From assembly GCA_002415785.1 (NCBI GenBank), contig DIAJ01000049.1, positions 1 through 39,791 on the forward strand: 39,791 bases of DNA, given 5' to 3'. This document shows, in pieces, positions 8,240 to 16,506 of this stretch (the stretch's first letter is position 1; each line of letters begins with the position of its first letter). The DNA comes from Flavobacteriales bacterium UBA5081 (lineage in GTDB: Bacteria; Bacteroidota; Bacteroidia; Flavobacteriales_E; Vicingaceae). Under the pieces are notes generated by a model. That model saw nothing but the letters and a program-made list of their open reading frames with translations, had not been told where the DNA came from and searched no databases. A program made the position numbers and the translations under genes.

Positions 8240-8265
8240 AGGGGATATATTCTAAAAAGTGTGCT

Positions 8266-9543
8266 ATGGCGACAATAGAAGTGAAACTGCCCAAGATGGG
8301 CGAAAGCATAAAAGAAGCAACGATACTCAATTGGTTAAAAAAGGAAGGAGAACGGGTCGAAAAAGACGATTCCATCTTAGAAGTAGCTACCGATAAGGTA
8401 GATTCTGAAGTGGCTGCTCCGGAAAGTGGGGTATTGAGTAAGGTGCTTTTTAACGAAAATGATGTTGTTCAAGTTGGTGAAATCATTGCTGAAATTGAAA
8501 CGGAAGGGGAAGCAACTGCAAGTCCCGAAAAATCAACTAAGCCGCTTGAAACTGAAAAAAAGCCCAAAACTCAAGCTTCGACTACTTCAGCAACCTCCAT
8601 TGAGCGCTTTGATGAAGAAGGTCGCTTTTATTCTCCTTTGGTTCGTAGCATGGCTGAAAAGGAAAGAGTTTCTTTCGAAGAACTCAAACAAATTAATGGT
8701 AGTGGCTCCAACGGACGTATTTTGAAAAAGGATTTTCAGGACTACCTTCAAAATGGTAGAAAGTCACAACAAACTGTTGCAGCATCGAATCAAGTGGTGC
8801 AGACAAGTACGGCTAATTACGAAGGGCGCCATGAGATTATCGAAATGGATCGCATGCGCGGTATGATTGCCGATCACATGGTTGAATCCAAACGTACTTC
8901 ACCTCATGTTACTTCTTATGTGGAAGCAGATGTGACTAACATTGTAAAGTGGAGAGAGAAGAATAAAGCAGCATTTGCCCAAAAATATGGAGAGAAAATA
9001 ACATATACACCCATTTTTGTGGATGCTGTGGTAAAGGCACTTCAGGAATATCCATTAGTAAATGTGTCGGTAGACGGCAAAAAAATTATTGTTAAAAAAG
9101 ACATTAACATAGGCTTAGCGGCAGCTTTACCCAACGGAAACTTAATCGTTCCGGTGATAAAAAATGCAGATAAAAAGAATTTACTAGGCTTAACTACTGA
9201 AGTGAATGACTTGGTAGATAGGGCGCGAACAAACAAACTAAAAGCCGATGAAATCAAAGGTTCTACTTTTACGATTAGTAATGTTGGAACGTTTAGAAAC
9301 ATTATGGGTACGCCGATTATAAACCAACCTGAAGTTGCTATTTTGGCTACCGGTGCTATTCGCAAAAGAGCGGCTGTAGTTGAAACAGAATACGGAGATG
9401 TAATCGCAATTCGACACATGATGTACCTCTCGCTTTCTTACGATCATCGTGTAGTAGATGGAAATCTAGGAGGATCATTTTTAGCAAGAATAGGCGACCA
9501 TTTGGAAGCGTTTGATGAAGAGAGTTTAGATATTAGAGGCTAG
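8266..9543 (+). CDS. 2-oxoacid dehydrogenase E2 acyltransferase (probably branched-chain)
   Basis: This dihydrolipoamide acyltransferase of 425 residues forms the core of a 2-oxoacid dehydrogenase complex, moving the acyl group from lipoyl-lysine to CoA. The N-terminal lipoyl domain has the lysine in EVATDKVDSEV (K44). A peripheral subunit-binding domain lies near residues 127-165 (YSPLVRSMAEKERVSFEEL...GRILKKDFQDYL). The catalytic domain ends with SYDHRVVDG, with active-site His394 and Asp398. One lipoyl domain is typical of branched-chain and 2-oxoglutarate types. The E1 gene lies downstream after an inserted four-helix-bundle gene, and no E3 gene is in the window. The Lrp-type regulator alongside favours a branched-chain substrate, but pyruvate cannot be excluded from sequence alone. 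Confidence 0.88.
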   Translation: MATIEVKLPKMGESIKEATILNWLKKEGERVEKDDSILEVATDKVDSEVAAPESGVLSKVLFNENDVVQVGEIIAEIETEGEATASPEKSTKPLETEKKPKTQASTTSATSIERFDEEGRFYSPLVRSMAEKERVSFEELKQINGSGSNGRILKKDFQDYLQNGRKSQQTVAASNQVVQTSTANYEGRHEIIEMDRMRGMIADHMVESKRTSPHVTSYVEADVTNIVKWREKNKAAFAQKYGEKITYTPIFVDAVVKALQEYPLVNVSVDGKKIIVKKDINIGLAAALPNGNLIVPVIKNADKKNLLGLTTEVNDLVDRARTNKLKADEIKGSTFTISNVGTFRNIMGTPIINQPEVAILATGAIRKRAAVVETEYGDVIAIRHMMYLSLSYDHRVVDGNLGGSFLARIGDHLEAFDEESLDIRG

Positions 9544-9563
9544 AAGTTAGAGATATGTTGATT

Positions 9564-10057
9564 AAGGATTAAGGAGAAAGGATTAAAGATAGAATTTAGA
9601 TTATTTTAAAAGTATATAGGTATGGGAGACTTTCAGCAATTTGAGGATTTGAGAGTATGGCAAGCTGCTAGGGAGTTATATAAACTCACTTCAAAATACT
9701 TTAGTGATTCTAAACAGTACTTTTTTAGAGATCAGATTTTGAAAGCTGCTTTGTCAGTTTCTAATAACATAGCTGAAGGTTTTGAGCGAAAGAGTAATAA
9801 AGAGTGGATTTACTTTTTATATGTAGCAAAAGGCTCATGTGGAGAAGTTCGATCTATGCTTCATTTAGCAGAAGACCAAAACCTGATTAAAACTGAAGAA
9901 AAAGAAGAAATCATAAAACTTGCAATAAGCGTTTCAAAAATGATTGGATCGTTAATCATCATATCTAAGAAAAATAGTGAAAAGGATAATAATGGATGAA
10001 AGACTAATAAGAAAAGATTAATAAGAAAGATAACTTAATCCTTTATCCTTAGTCCTT
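9564..10057 (+). mobile_element. Putative inverted-repeat-flanked four-helix-bundle unit
   Basis: A 23-nt arm at 9564-9586 is complementary to 10035-10057 with one mismatch and one G-U wobble. The two arms bracket a single small gene (9622-9999). In RNA they would pair into a long stem with the ORF in the loop. Further partial copies of the motif (TCCTTTATCC, AATCCTTCATCC) extend the right side to about 10084. The unit separates the E2 and E1 genes of one dehydrogenase complex. The 21-bp core of the left arm recurs at 7442-7462. Mobility is inference. No target-site duplication was identified. Confidence 0.4.
9622..9999 (+). CDS. Four-helix-bundle protein, 23S rRNA intervening-sequence (S23) family
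   Basis: The 125-residue product matches the family pattern: a start like FEDLRVWQAARELY, then FRDQILKAALSVSNNIAEGFERKSNKEW...FLYVAKGSCGEVRSMLHLA, ending in long amphipathic helices. Members were first noted inside intervening sequences of Leptospira 23S rRNA and occur widely as orphan genes in Bacteroidota. The Avd accessory proteins of diversity-generating retroelements share the fold. The function of the orphan forms is not established. Here the gene is bracketed by inverted repeats and interrupts a dehydrogenase operon. No reverse transcriptase or variable repeat was found nearby, so a retroelement role is not supported in this window. Confidence 0.88.
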   Translation: MGDFQQFEDLRVWQAARELYKLTSKYFSDSKQYFFRDQILKAALSVSNNIAEGFERKSNKEWIYFLYVAKGSCGEVRSMLHLAEDQNLIKTEEKEEIIKLAISVSKMIGSLIIISKKNSEKDNNG

Positions 10058-10097
10058 TATCCAAAAAAAAATAATCCTTCATCCAAAAGAAAATATT

Positions 10098-12149
10098 ATG
10101 AGTAAAATAAATAAAAAGACCTTAGAGAAAGCATTTACTTTAATGGCAACAGCCAAGGCGATGACGGAATTGTATGAGGAAAACTTTAAAGTAGTTTCTA
10201 AATACGTTCATGCAACTTCGCGAGGACACGAAGCCATTCAGTTGGCGGCGGCTATGCAACTAGAGCACTTTGATTATGCTTACCCTTATTATAGAGATGA
10301 TTCTATGCTTTTAGGAGTTGGAATGAAGCCTTACGATTTGATGTTGCAGTTAATGGCTAAAAAAGACGACCCTTTTTCGGGAGGACGAACTTATTACTCA
10401 CACCCGAGTTTAAAAGATGAGGACAAACCCAAAATTCCACATCAATCCTCTGCAACCGGCATGCAAGCTATTCCGGCAACCGGAGCTGCCATGGGCATGC
10501 AATACAAAGAGTTGCTTAAAATCGACGATAAAAACAAGCCTTTGGTACTTTGTTCTTTAGGCGATGCTTGCGTTACAGAAGGAGAAGTAGCCGAAGCTTT
10601 TCAAATGGCTGCATTAAAGCAGTTGCCAATTTTGTATGTAGTACAAGATAACGATTGGGATATTTCAGCTAATGCAAAAGAAACGAGGGCACAGGATGCT
10701 TATGAATACATAAAAGGGTTTAAAGGAGTAAAAGCTTTCACAATAGATGGAAGCGATTTTGCTGAATCATATACAACCATTGAAAAAGCGATTAAAATTA
10801 TTAGAAATGAGCGTCGTCCGGTTTTGGTTCACGCTAAAGTTCCTCTCTTAAATCATCATACTTCCGGTGTTCGAATGGAATGGTATCGCGATGATTTAGA
10901 AGAACAAAAACTGCGAGACCCTTATCCCAAGTTAATTGCACTTTTAAAGGAGAATGGCTTTTCTGATAAAGATATCAAGACGATAGAGAAAAGTGTAAAA
11001 AGGCAAGTTAAAGAGGATTATGAAAAAGCACTAGCGTCGGAAGATCCAAAGCCGGAGGATTTATATACTCACGATTACGCTCCAACTGAAGTTACTGAAG
11101 AGAAAGGTGAGCGTCAGCCAAAAGATGGGGAGTCAGTTGTAATGGTCGACTGTGCCTTGCATGCGGTGGAAGAGTTGATGAAGAATAATAAAGAGTGTTT
11201 GCTTTATGGACAAGATGTAGGCGGACGCTTAGGTGGTGTTTTTAGAGAAGCAGCAACTTTAGCGCAAAAGTTTGGTGATGAAAGAGTGTTTAATACGCCT
11301 ATTCAAGAAGCCTTTATTGTAGGTTCTACTGTGGGAATGTCGGCTGTTGGTTTAAAGCCCATAGTAGAAGTTCAGTTTGCAGATTATATATTCCCCGGGA
11401 TTAACCAGTTGTTTACTGAGGTGAGTCGCTCGTATTATTTATCAAATGGGAAATATCCGGCTAGCATGATTTTACGTGTACCCATTGGGGCTTATGGTAG
11501 CGGAGGTCCTTACCATTCTTCAAGTGTTGAAACAATCATTGCTAATATTAAAGGAATAAAAATTGCCTATCCGAGTACAGGAGCTGATTTAAAAGGTTTA
11601 ATGAAAGCAGCCTATCACGATCCAAATCCGGTTGTTATTTTTGAGCACAAAGGTTTGTATTGGAGTAAAGTGCCCGGAACGTTGGCAGCAAAAACCATAG
11701 AGCCTTCTGAAGATTATATCTTGCCTTTCGGAAAAGCAGACATTAAATTGCAAGCGGCTGATGATAAGGTAGCCAACTCAGAAGCATTAACCATAGTTAC
11801 TTATGGAATGGGCGTACATTGGGCGTTAAATGCAGCGAAAGAATTCGAAGGGCAAATAGAAATTGTAGATTTACGCACGCTCAATCCTTTAGATGAAGAA
11901 GCCATTTTTAAATCTGTACGCAAAACAAACCGTTGTTTGGTTGTAACTGAAGATGCTGTCCAAAATTCTTTTGCAAGAAATCTATCCGGTTTAATTCAGG
12001 AGAAATGCTTTACAGCTTTGGAAGCTCCTGTAATGACTATTGGTTCAGAAAGTATGCCTGCAATTCCATTGAATTCCGTTCTTGAACAAACGATGATACC
12101 TTCTGCTGAAAAGGTGGCGAAAAAAATTAAGGAAGTGTTGGAGTTTTAG
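10098..12149 (+). CDS. Fused 2-oxoacid dehydrogenase E1 alpha/beta
   Basis: This 683-residue thiamine-diphosphate enzyme joins the E1 alpha and beta chains, which are usually separate. Residues 1 to about 330 are alpha-like: HATSRGHEAIQLA near 38, then a ThDP/Mg motif starting GDACVTEGE near 155 and ending QDNDWDIS rather than the usual NN. From about 345 the beta chain follows (LYGQDVGGRLGGVFREA, FNTPIQEAFIVG, VEVQFADYIFPGINQL, GSGGPYHSSS). It decarboxylates a 2-oxo acid and acylates E2 lipoate. Fused E1 proteins of this kind are common in Bacteroidota. It pairs with the E2 gene upstream. Substrate is uncertain, and branched-chain is favoured by the regulator context. Confidence 0.85.
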   Translation: MSKINKKTLEKAFTLMATAKAMTELYEENFKVVSKYVHATSRGHEAIQLAAAMQLEHFDYAYPYYRDDSMLLGVGMKPYDLMLQLMAKKDDPFSGGRTYYSHPSLKDEDKPKIPHQSSATGMQAIPATGAAMGMQYKELLKIDDKNKPLVLCSLGDACVTEGEVAEAFQMAALKQLPILYVVQDNDWDISANAKETRAQDAYEYIKGFKGVKAFTIDGSDFAESYTTIEKAIKIIRNERRPVLVHAKVPLLNHHTSGVRMEWYRDDLEEQKLRDPYPKLIALLKENGFSDKDIKTIEKSVKRQVKEDYEKALASEDPKPEDLYTHDYAPTEVTEEKGERQPKDGESVVMVDCALHAVEELMKNNKECLLYGQDVGGRLGGVFREAATLAQKFGDERVFNTPIQEAFIVGSTVGMSAVGLKPIVEVQFADYIFPGINQLFTEVSRSYYLSNGKYPASMILRVPIGAYGSGGPYHSSSVETIIANIKGIKIAYPSTGADLKGLMKAAYHDPNPVVIFEHKGLYWSKVPGTLAAKTIEPSEDYILPFGKADIKLQAADDKVANSEALTIVTYGMGVHWALNAAKEFEGQIEIVDLRTLNPLDEEAIFKSVRKTNRCLVVTEDAVQNSFARNLSGLIQEKCFTALEAPVMTIGSESMPAIPLNSVLEQTMIPSAEKVAKKIKEVLEF

Positions 12150-12192
12150 GAGCTAAGTCAGTGATTAAAAGTGGCAATCTTAATAAAATAAA

Positions 12193-12200
12193 TACTTTTG
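12193..12200 (+). promoter_or_regulatory. Possible -7 box of rocD
   Basis: TACTTTTG matches TAnnTTTG exactly and lies 30 bases before the rocD ATG. No -33 TTG at the expected distance was seen. Confidence 0.4.
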
Positions 12201-12229
12201 CACTCAATTGAAAATCAAAAAATAAAAAT

Positions 12230-13468
12230 ATGACGAAAGTGAAAATCTCATCAAAAGCAGCTATGGAGCTGGAAGACAAATACGGAGCACACAATTATCA
12301 TCCGCTACCGGTTGTTTTAAGTAGAGGAGAAGGCGTTTTTATGTGGGATGCTGAAGGTAAAAAGTACTATGACTTTTTATCGGCTTACTCAGCAATTAAT
12401 CAAGGTCATTGTCACCCTAAAATTATTGGTGCACTAAAAGAACAAGCTGAAACATTAACACTTACTTCAAGGGCATTTTATAATGATGTTCTAGGACAAT
12501 TTGAAAAGTTTGCCTCAGAGTTCTTTGGTTTCGATAAGGTGTTGGCCATGAATTCTGGAGCTGAAGCAGTAGAAACGGCAATTAAGCTGACCAGAAAGTG
12601 GGCTTATGAGAAAAAGGGAATTCCTGAAAATCAAGCTAAAATAATTGTTTGTGAAGGTAATTTTCACGGAAGAACAACTACAATCGTTTCGTTTTCAAAC
12701 GATGAAGAAGCAAGAAAAAATTACGGCCCATATACTCCGGGCTTTATTCGCATTCCATATAATGATACTGATGCCTTAGAAAAGGCATTGAAAGAAGAAA
12801 ATGTAGCCGGCTTTTTAGTAGAGCCAATTCAAGGAGAAGCTGGTGTTTTTGTTCCTGATGAAGGTTACTTGAAAAAGGCGAGTGAGTTATGTAAAGAAGC
12901 TGGTGTTTTATTTGTTGCCGATGAAGTACAAACCGGAATTGCTCGAACAGGAAAACTACTAGCAGTCCACCATGAGAATGTTCAGCCGGATGTTTTAATC
13001 TTAGGGAAAGCATTATCAGGTGGAGCCTATCCTGTAAGTGCTGTTTTGGCAAATGATGATATTATGTTAGTAATTAAGCCGGGTCAACATGGTTCTACTT
13101 TTGGAGGAAACCCGATTGCTGCAAGAGTAGCTATGGCTGCGCTTGAAGTTGTTGAAGAGGAAAAATTAGCAGAAAGAGCTCAAAAATTAGGTGAGCTTTT
13201 TAGAAGCGAAATTCAAAAGCTGGTAGATGAGTCAGACTTAGTCAACAAAGTTCGAGGTAAAGGCTTGTTAAATGCCATTCTGATTAATGATAGTGAAGAC
13301 AGTTCAACGGCATGGGATATCTGTGTTGCTCTAAAAGAGAACGGCTTATTAGCTAAACCTACGCATGGGAATATTATTCGATTTGCGCCCCCTTTGGTAA
13401 TGACAGAAGAACAATTATTAGATTGTGTAAAGATTATAAAAGAAACTATTCTTAACTTTAAGAATTAG
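12230..13468 (+). CDS. rocD: Ornithine aminotransferase
   Basis: The 412-residue class III PLP aminotransferase converts ornithine and 2-oxoglutarate to glutamate semialdehyde and glutamate. It begins with the ornithine-aminotransferase-typical ELEDKYGAHNYHPLPVVLSRGEG and continues with DFLSAYSAINQGHCHPKI, MNSGAEAVETAIKL and NFHGRTTT. DEVQTG (Asp231) contacts the cofactor pyridine and LILGKALSGG gives the Schiff-base Lys260. Length is typical. It follows the E1 gene by 80 bases with its own likely -7 box, and a strong terminator lies after it. Together with the arginase at 33936 it would complete arginine to glutamate conversion. The nearby Lrp-family regulator may control it. Confidence 0.93.
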   Translation: MTKVKISSKAAMELEDKYGAHNYHPLPVVLSRGEGVFMWDAEGKKYYDFLSAYSAINQGHCHPKIIGALKEQAETLTLTSRAFYNDVLGQFEKFASEFFGFDKVLAMNSGAEAVETAIKLTRKWAYEKKGIPENQAKIIVCEGNFHGRTTTIVSFSNDEEARKNYGPYTPGFIRIPYNDTDALEKALKEENVAGFLVEPIQGEAGVFVPDEGYLKKASELCKEAGVLFVADEVQTGIARTGKLLAVHHENVQPDVLILGKALSGGAYPVSAVLANDDIMLVIKPGQHGSTFGGNPIAARVAMAALEVVEEEKLAERAQKLGELFRSEIQKLVDESDLVNKVRGKGLLNAILINDSEDSSTAWDICVALKENGLLAKPTHGNIIRFAPPLVMTEEQLLDCVKIIKETILNFKN

Positions 13469-13493
13469 TTTAGGTGTTATTTGTTTATAGAGA

Positions 13494-13524
13494 AGAGGCG
13501 CTTTTTTTTAAGGCGTCTCTTTTT
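13494..13524 (+). terminator. Rho-independent terminator of rocD
   Basis: An 11-bp stem (13494-13504 with 13510-13520, two wobbles) has a T-rich loop and is followed by TTTT. It begins 26 bases after the rocD stop codon. Confidence 0.75.
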
Positions 13525-13561
13525 GTTTGAATATTACTTTCTATTCTTTTATAAAAACAAC

Positions 13562-13569
13562 TACTTTTG
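13562..13569 (+). promoter_or_regulatory. Possible -7 box of aroC
   Basis: TACTTTTG ends only five bases before the revised aroC start codon, so transcription from it would begin close to or at the ATG. No good -33 element was identified. Confidence 0.4.
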
Positions 13570-13574
13570 CTTGC

Positions 13575-14654
13575 ATGGCGGGAAACAGCTTTGGAACTTT
13601 ATTTAAGTTAACTACTTTTGGTGAGTCGCATGCTGCGGCAATTGGAGGAATTATCGACGGCTGCCCAGCCGGTCTTCAATTGGACTTAGATAAAGTTCAA
13701 GTGGAGTTGGACCGAAGAAAACCCGGTCAGTCTAACATTACTACTCAGCGAAAAGAGAGTGATCAAGTGGTTTTTTTATCGGGAATATTTGAAGGAAAAA
13801 CAACAGGAACTCCTATTGCTTTCCAAATCCTGAATGAAGATCAAAAATCAAAAGATTATAGTCACTTAAAATATGCCTATCGTCCTTCTCATGCAGACTA
13901 TGTCTATCAAGAAAAATACGGTCACCGTGACTACAGAGGTGGTGGAAGAGCTTCTGCCAGAGAAACTGCTTGTAGAGTAGTTGGAGGTGCTGTTGCTCAG
14001 CAATTTTTAGCACATTATGGTATAAAGATTAATTCTTATGTTCAACAAGTTGGTTCGATTAAGTTGAATAAAAATTACCGAGAACTAAACTTTGAAGAAA
14101 CCTTTAAGAATAAAGTCCGCTGTCCTGAATCGACTGTAGCACAAGAAATGATTCGACACATTGAACAAGTGAAAAAAGAGGGTGATACTATTGGCGGTAT
14201 AATTCAATGTGTGATTCAAGGTAGCCCTGTTGGATTAGGAGAACCAGTTTTTGATAAGCTGCATGCTGAGCTGGCAAAAGCAATGATGAGCATTAATGCA
14301 GTAAAAGGGTTTGAGTTCGGCTCAGGTTTTTCAGCTGCTGAAATGCGAGGTTCTGAGCACAATGATATTTTTGAATCAACTAATAAAGGTATAAAAACCA
14401 AGACCAACTTTAGTGGCGGGATACAAGGCGGAATAAGCAATGGCGAGGATATCTATTTTCGATTGGCTTTTAAGCCCATTGCAACCCTTATGCAAAAACA
14501 ACAATCAGTCAATGATCAAGGAGAGGAGGTAGAGTTGGAGGGAAAAGGACGACATGACCCTTGCGTAGTTCCTCGAGCGGTTCCCATTGTTTCGGCAATG
14601 GCAGCTTTGGTGATGGCTGACTTTTTATTAAGAAATCAATCAGCGAAACTATAA
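13575..14654 (+). CDS. aroC: Chorismate synthase
   Basis: The 359-residue enzyme catalyses the last shikimate-pathway step, EPSP to chorismate, using reduced FMN. The start was chosen at 13575 because the family begins MAGNSFGTLFKLTTFGESHA. The frame is open 16 codons further to an ATG at 13527, but that stretch is not conserved and contains a promoter-like TACTTTTG. Signature motifs present are GESHAAAIGGIIDGCPAG, RRKPGQS, RPSHADYVYQEKYGHRDYRGGGRASARETA and RHDPCVVPRAVPI. It is preceded by the rocD terminator and followed four bases later by a symporter gene, so those two are probably cotranscribed. aroQ of the same pathway lies 5 kb downstream on the other strand. Confidence 0.95.
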   Translation: MAGNSFGTLFKLTTFGESHAAAIGGIIDGCPAGLQLDLDKVQVELDRRKPGQSNITTQRKESDQVVFLSGIFEGKTTGTPIAFQILNEDQKSKDYSHLKYAYRPSHADYVYQEKYGHRDYRGGGRASARETACRVVGGAVAQQFLAHYGIKINSYVQQVGSIKLNKNYRELNFEETFKNKVRCPESTVAQEMIRHIEQVKKEGDTIGGIIQCVIQGSPVGLGEPVFDKLHAELAKAMMSINAVKGFEFGSGFSAAEMRGSEHNDIFESTNKGIKTKTNFSGGIQGGISNGEDIYFRLAFKPIATLMQKQQSVNDQGEEVELEGKGRHDPCVVPRAVPIVSAMAALVMADFLLRNQSAKL

Positions 14655-14658
14655 ATAG

Positions 14659-15960
14659 ATGAAGAAATTAGCACTGCACTGGCAGATTATTATTGGATTA
14701 GTTCTCGGTTTATTATACGGACTTTTAGCAGCAAACGCAGGTTGGCAAGAGTTTACTGCCGATTGGATTGCACCTTGGGGAACTATTTTTATTAATATGC
14801 TAAAAATGATTGCAGTTCCTTTAGTCTTAATCTCTTTAATAAATGGAATATCAGGGCTGAAAGATATTTCTCAGTTATCGTCAATGGGAGGTAAAACCAT
14901 TGGTATTTATATAATTACAACTGTTATTGCTGTAACTGTTGGTTTATTGGCTGTTAATCTTATCAAACCCGGTAAGAGTTTCTCTCAAGAGATTCGAACT
15001 GAAATGGTAAAACAAAATGAGGCTAAAGTAAAAGATACAGAGTCAAAAGCCTTACAACAAAAGGAAAGTAGTCCGCTGCAATTTTTGGTTGATATGGTTC
15101 CATCAAATATTTTTTATGCATCTGCCGACAATACTAATATGTTGCAGGTTATTTTCTTCGCCTTAATGTTTGGTATTGCATTAATATTAGTGCCTGATGT
15201 TGCAAAAGTGGAAGTTGTAAAACAGTTTTTTGAGGGAGCCAATGAAGTAATCCTTAAAATAGTTGACATTATTATGTATTTTGCGCCGATAGGGGTTTTT
15301 GCTCTTTTGGGGAATATTATGGTTGAGCTTGCCGGAGAAGACCCTGCTGCAGCTGTAGAAATATTAAAAGGCTTAGCAGTTTACTCAATAACTGTTTTGT
15401 TGGCGCTTGCAGTTTTAGTTTTTGTAGTTTATCCTTTAGCATTAAAGTTCTTAGCAGGTTTTTCATATCGGGAATTTTTCAAAGGCATTTCGCCGGCTCA
15501 ATTGCTGGCTTTTTCTACTAGTTCTTCTGCGGCAACTTTGCCACTAACTATGGAGCGCTGCGAGGAAAAGCTCGGTGTTTCTAAAAAAGTAGCTTCATTT
15601 GTTTTGCCTTTAGGAGCTACAATTAATATGGATGGAACATCCGCCTATCAGGCAGTTGCTGCTGTTTTTATTGCGCAAGTTTACGGTATGGATTTAGGTC
15701 TTTCAGAACAACTAACGATTGTACTAACCGCAACTTTAGCCTCTATTGGTTCTGCAGCCGTGCCCGGAGCAGGAATAATTATGTTAGCCATTGTATTAGG
15801 TGCAGTGGGGGTACCACTAGAAGGAATTTCATTAATTTTTGCAGTTGATCGTCTGTTAGATATGTGCCGAACGGTAGTTAATGTAACCGGAGATGCAACA
15901 GTAGCTACCATCGTTGCACATACAGAAAATGAACTGATTCCAAATCCGGTGGAGAAGTAA
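14659..15960 (+). CDS. Dicarboxylate/amino acid:cation symporter (DAACS family)
   Basis: A 433-residue inner-membrane transporter of the GltP/DctA family with about eight transmembrane segments. The signature LAFSTSSSAATLPLTMERCEE (re-entrant hairpin 1) and LPLGATINMDGTSAYQAVAAVFIAQ, with the NMDGT motif, identify the sodium- or proton-coupled glutamate, aspartate or C4-dicarboxylate carriers. A charged insertion rich in K, E and Q (residues about 110-140) falls between early helices, as in many Bacteroidota members. It starts four bases after the aroC stop, so the pair is likely one transcript. Substrate cannot be assigned. Given neighbouring amino-acid catabolism, glutamate or aspartate is plausible. 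Confidence 0.9.
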   Translation: MKKLALHWQIIIGLVLGLLYGLLAANAGWQEFTADWIAPWGTIFINMLKMIAVPLVLISLINGISGLKDISQLSSMGGKTIGIYIITTVIAVTVGLLAVNLIKPGKSFSQEIRTEMVKQNEAKVKDTESKALQQKESSPLQFLVDMVPSNIFYASADNTNMLQVIFFALMFGIALILVPDVAKVEVVKQFFEGANEVILKIVDIIMYFAPIGVFALLGNIMVELAGEDPAAAVEILKGLAVYSITVLLALAVLVFVVYPLALKFLAGFSYREFFKGISPAQLLAFSTSSSAATLPLTMERCEEKLGVSKKVASFVLPLGATINMDGTSAYQAVAAVFIAQVYGMDLGLSEQLTIVLTATLASIGSAAVPGAGIIMLAIVLGAVGVPLEGISLIFAVDRLLDMCRTVVNVTGDATVATIVAHTENELIPNPVEK

Positions 15961-15977
15961 ATTGATGATTTAATATC

Positions 15978-16006
15978 TTGTCTTGAATTTAGAATAAATA
16001 ATTTTG
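15978..16006 (+). promoter_or_regulatory. Bacteroidota-type promoter before the STAS-like gene
   Basis: TTG (15978-15980), an 18-base spacer and TAATTTTG (15999-16006) fit the Bacteroidota TTG/TAnnTTTG promoter. The ATG at 16045 would have a leader of roughly 30 bases. Confidence 0.5.
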
Positions 16007-16044
16007 TAAGAACAATATGAGCATTAATATAAATTCTTATCATA

Positions 16045-16431
16045 ATGAACTACCCGAGGTTTGAAACTTCAATTGCTTTTATTCAGTCACTTGGAAATAA
16101 CATTATTCGTGTTCAAGTAAAAAATGGTGTAGTGCTAACTCAAGAGGGAATTAAGGAATGTAGAGATGTTTATCTAAAAATTCTGAATGGTAGCAAGGGT
16201 TTGATTCTAACAGTTTTCAATGAGTTTAATACAGCAGAACAAGATATAAAAAGAGAATTTGAAGCGCCATCACATATAGAACTAAAAGCTGCTGAAGCAT
16301 TTGTAGTAAGTAGTCTTTCTAACAGAATTGAATTAGAGTTTTATACAAAAATGACCAAGACGGTTTACCCAACAGCTGTTTTTAGTGAGGAAAAGGAAGC
16401 CATGAAGTGGCTATTAGATTTTCAGGATTAG
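16045..16431 (+). CDS. Small STAS/SpoIIAA-like protein of unknown function
   Basis: This 128-residue protein has no signal peptide or membrane segment. The alternating beta/alpha pattern with AAEAFVVSSLSNRIELEFYTKMTKTVYPTAVFSEEKEAMKWL near the C-terminus is typical of a Bacteroidota family resembling the STAS/SpoIIAA fold (a DUF7793-like protein). The assignment rests on pattern recognition only. The role is unknown, and signalling or anti-sigma-type interaction would be speculation. It has a good promoter of its own. Confidence 0.7.
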   Translation: MNYPRFETSIAFIQSLGNNIIRVQVKNGVVLTQEGIKECRDVYLKILNGSKGLILTVFNEFNTAEQDIKREFEAPSHIELKAAEAFVVSSLSNRIELEFYTKMTKTVYPTAVFSEEKEAMKWLLDFQD

Positions 16432-16506
16432 CAGTTTATGAAAGTTAGTGGTTTTTCAAGCTTTAATAATTAGTATCTTAGCGCACTTTACTAGAATAAA
16501 TTCATT

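Noticed and set aside
9042..9447. Long reverse-strand open frames over the E2 gene
   Set aside because: They are shadows of a well-supported coding region with no recognisable protein features.
9564..10084. A diversity-generating retroelement, suggested by the Avd-like fold
   Set aside because: No reverse transcriptase, template repeat or variable repeat was found anywhere in the window.
13527..13574. Extended N-terminus of chorismate synthase
   Set aside because: The residues are not conserved in the family and the stretch contains a promoter-like box.
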